From positions 1 through 51,107 of the forward strand of contig JAJQDT010000004.1 in the NCBI GenBank assembly GCA_021202075.1: 51,107 nt of DNA. The letters are read 5' to 3'. Origin of the DNA: Lachnospiraceae bacterium. GTDB taxonomy: Bacteria; Bacillota; Clostridia; Lachnospirales; Lachnospiraceae. The stretch's first letter is position 1; every line of letters starts with the position of its first letter. The translations under genes and the position numbers were made by a program. Below the pieces are notes generated by a model, which saw nothing but the letters and a program-made list of their open reading frames with translations, ran no database searches and was not told the DNA's origin. Below are positions 49,528 to 51,107 of the stretch, one piece after another.

Positions 49528-50289
49528 TCATCTGTTCATCTTTATGATTTCCTTTGCACAGGCTACAGCGGCATCCATATCTGTTGAATTTAAAAGGTTC
49601 AGATTCATACAAATACGATTCTCCGAATCAATCCATGTCACTATGACATTGGAAGTTGAGCCATTTTCATACGCTGTCCCCCACATTGTCTTTTGAGAAA
49701 AATACAAAATCATTCCTTCAAATTCCTCTGTCTGTACTGTTCCATAGCTATAGTTATTGTTTCTCCCTGTTGAACCTCTCGGAGCCCATACATCATCATC
49801 ATATGAAAAATAAGATTCCCAATACGCATTCTTTGTTGACCCAACGCTTATATCACAATATGCTTCCGAATTATCCAGATAATAGGTCACGCTTGCTACC
49901 GTATACAACGGATTGATCAATGCGTTTTTCCAGGAAGTCCCGTGAGGAACTATTTTAAGCCATTGGATTTCTTCACTCATGGAAGCTGACGCCAGCTGCT
50001 CCGGAAGCTCTAAGTCAAATCTTGCCAGATACGTGGAGGATGCACTGTAAAATGCCCACATTCCATTTCCGGCCTGACCGGCATATACAGAAAAGCCGGA
50101 AACGATCACCAATGCTATAACCAAAACTGCAACAAGAACCTTCTTCCTGTTGCCAGACGGCCTGGCCATAGTATGACGTATCCTCTTCTCTTTTTTCTTT
50201 TTTAAATCTTCAAAAGAAGCATCTGGCCCAGGAAAGTTTTTTACTATGTTAACTGCCATATTTTCAAATTCTAAATTCGTCATCATCAT
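49528..50289 (-). CDS. Membrane-anchored sigma-partner (putative anti-sigma) protein
   Basis: 253-aa protein. The cytoplasmic N-terminal segment (about 1-48) is followed by one membrane helix (VLVAVLVIALVIVSGFSVYAG, about 50-70) and an outer domain of about 180 residues rich in Tyr, Trp and Ser (YYLDNSEAYCDISVGS, EGMILYFSQKTMWGTAY). Its start overlaps the sigma gene stop by 4 bp. Layout suggests an anti-sigma or sensor for that sigma factor. No named domain recognised. GGAGGGATG precedes the ATG. Confidence 0.72.
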   Translation of the reverse strand: MMMTNLEFENMAVNIVKNFPGPDASFEDLKKKKEKRIRHTMARPSGNRKKVLVAVLVIALVIVSGFSVYAGQAGNGMWAFYSASSTYLARFDLELPEQLASASMSEEIQWLKIVPHGTSWKNALINPLYTVASVTYYLDNSEAYCDISVGSTKNAYWESYFSYDDDVWAPRGSTGRNNNYSYGTVQTEEFEGMILYFSQKTMWGTAYENGSTSNVIVTWIDSENRICMNLNLLNSTDMDAAVACAKEIIKMNR

Positions 50290-50777
50290 CCCTCCTCAAA
50301 CATTTTACGTAAATGTCCGATTGCTCTCTCATAACGCTTTTTTACACTATGCACAGAACAATTCATAACCCGCGCAATCTCCTGATGGGACAGCTGCCCC
50401 AATAGCTTTAATCGCACGATTTCGCGATCCGGTTCCTTCAATGCATCTATCATGAGCAGCAGTTCCCTCATGCTTAAAACTGGCTCCGAAGCATTCAGAT
50501 TGTCTTCCGGAAATAATTCAGGAATCCCAACAGTCTCGCGTTTCTTGTGGCGAAACTCATCCATGGCTAAATTTCTGGCCACCCGAAATAGCCAGACTTT
50601 TTCGGCTTTATCGTTCTGAAAGTTTGGATGCTTTTGCCATGCTTTCAAAAATACTTCCTGCATCAGATCCTCTGCCTGAAACCTGTCGCCGAGGATTGAA
50701 AATAGAAAACGAAACAGATCCGTACTGTACTTCAAATACAGTAATTCGATCCAGCGATCCGGATACTCCTCATTCAT
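50286..50777 (-). CDS. ECF-type RNA polymerase sigma factor
   Basis: 163-aa sigma factor. Region 2 is seen in LYLKYSTDLFRFLFSILGDRFQAEDLMQEVFLKAWQKHPNF and WLFRVARNLAMDEFRHKK. Region 4 is in LSHQEIARVMNCSVHSVKKRYERAIGHLRKMF. The start is taken as ATG 50777 (GAGAGG upstream); a GTG at 50786 is the alternative. It pairs with the membrane protein at 49528. Unlike the sigma factor at 47837 it is intact. Confidence 0.9.
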   Translation of the reverse strand: MNEEYPDRWIELLYLKYSTDLFRFLFSILGDRFQAEDLMQEVFLKAWQKHPNFQNDKAEKVWLFRVARNLAMDEFRHKKRETVGIPELFPEDNLNASEPVLSMRELLLMIDALKEPDREIVRLKLLGQLSHQEIARVMNCSVHSVKKRYERAIGHLRKMFEEG

Positions 50778-50842
50778 CTTTCTCACCTCTCCCTCTGTTC
50801 TGTAATTTAAGCTGATAAAAATATACTTTTACATTCTTACTC

Positions 50843-50906
50843 GCAACTGCGTTGCTCGTTGACCATCGAAATTTCCTGGCGCAAGCGCCGCAAATTTCTT
50901 CTGGTC
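50843..50906. repeat. Hairpin repeats upstream of the intact sigma gene (E8)
   Basis: GCAAC-TGC-GTTGC (50843-50855) is followed by a three-step stem: GACCA / TGGTC, GAAATTT / AAATTTC and GGCGC-AA-GCGCC (50861-50906). The rest of the window end (50907-51107) holds no gene that I can support. Confidence 0.65.
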
Positions 50907-51107
50907 ACATTATAAACGTTTGGCGCGTCTAAAAAGCGACATCAAAATAAGATTCTTTGAAAAATTTTGTAAGGAAAATCTGTTTTTATCCATCTAATAA
51001 GTGTAGGATAAAGAAAGATAGAAACGATGCATGACATGTAACGGAGGGAGGGGAAGTTTGAAACTGAGAGGTAGCGGGTAAAGAAAAACAAGAAGGTATT
51101 ACAAACA

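Overview
The window looks like a chromosomal stretch of an anaerobic Firmicute, most likely a Lachnospiraceae-type Clostridium. The evidence is strong AGGAGG ribosome binding sites, sigma-A promoters with 17-bp spacers, an oxygen-independent (radical SAM) sulfatase maturase, Fe-dependent alcohol dehydrogenases and roughly even base composition. The taxonomic call is an inference; there is no rRNA gene to confirm it.

Layout. (1) 141-908 is a Fic protein. (2) On the minus strand, 8459 to 1009 is one operon with a perfect TTGACA-N17-TATAAT promoter: peptide-type binding protein, two ATPases, two permeases and an M20 amidohydrolase, closed by a terminator at 955-993. (3) 8871-10715 is a C39-like peptidase plus an Fe-alcohol dehydrogenase. 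(4) 10960-12243 is O-acetylhomoserine sulfhydrylase, followed by tcdA. (5) 13554-25175 is an organosulfate module: LacI-family regulator, anaerobic sulfatase maturase, cytoplasmic metallo-beta-lactamase-fold alkylsulfatase, taurine/sulfonate-type ABC importer, cytoplasmic arylsulfatase and a DUF1254 protein. (6) 25346-32788 is a thiol amino-acid module: polar amino-acid ABC importer, trans-sulfuration-family PLP enzyme, MalY-like C-S lyase and glutamate-cysteine ligase. (7) 33140-37432 is a second sulfatase with its own ABC importer. (8) 37676-40016 is DUF2318 plus an HMA-SafE-cupredoxin membrane protein. (9) 40316-42743 is an ATP-grasp protein plus a methionine-gamma-lyase-like enzyme. (10) 42824-51107 is a decaying accessory region: broken Fe-ADH, AbrB/PIN toxin-antitoxin, P-loop kinase, split AlbA_2 protein, two ECF sigma/partner pairs (one sigma broken) and many hairpin repeats.

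Two regulatory codes tie the island together. Four promoters (10822, 25235, 37532, 40092) carry upstream 17-bp LysR-like boxes of the form TATNG-N7-CNATA; in three of them the layout is essentially superimposable. These drive the sulfhydrylase, the amino-acid importer, DUF2318/SafE and ATP-grasp/lyase genes. Two other promoters (15963 and 33055), in front of the alkylsulfatase and the second sulfatase, carry TGARAACGATTTCA at exactly the same distance from the -35. Each has a second copy 94 or 189 bp upstream, close to whole helical turns. The LacI-family protein at 13554 is the natural candidate reader, with CcpA as the alternative.

The most unusual signal is a family of small hairpin elements. 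Copies at 40167-40234, 46996-47062 and 47897-47935 share an architecture while their stem sequences differ by compensatory changes: outer stem, 7-nt/1-nt asymmetric loop, 6-bp inner stem, GAA/TTC triloop. Two of them interrupt genes (AlbA_2 and an ECF sigma factor), and a relative appears to interrupt a small Cys-rich gene at 13430-13468. Short in-frame tandem expansions in several genes are a second sign of sequence plasticity.
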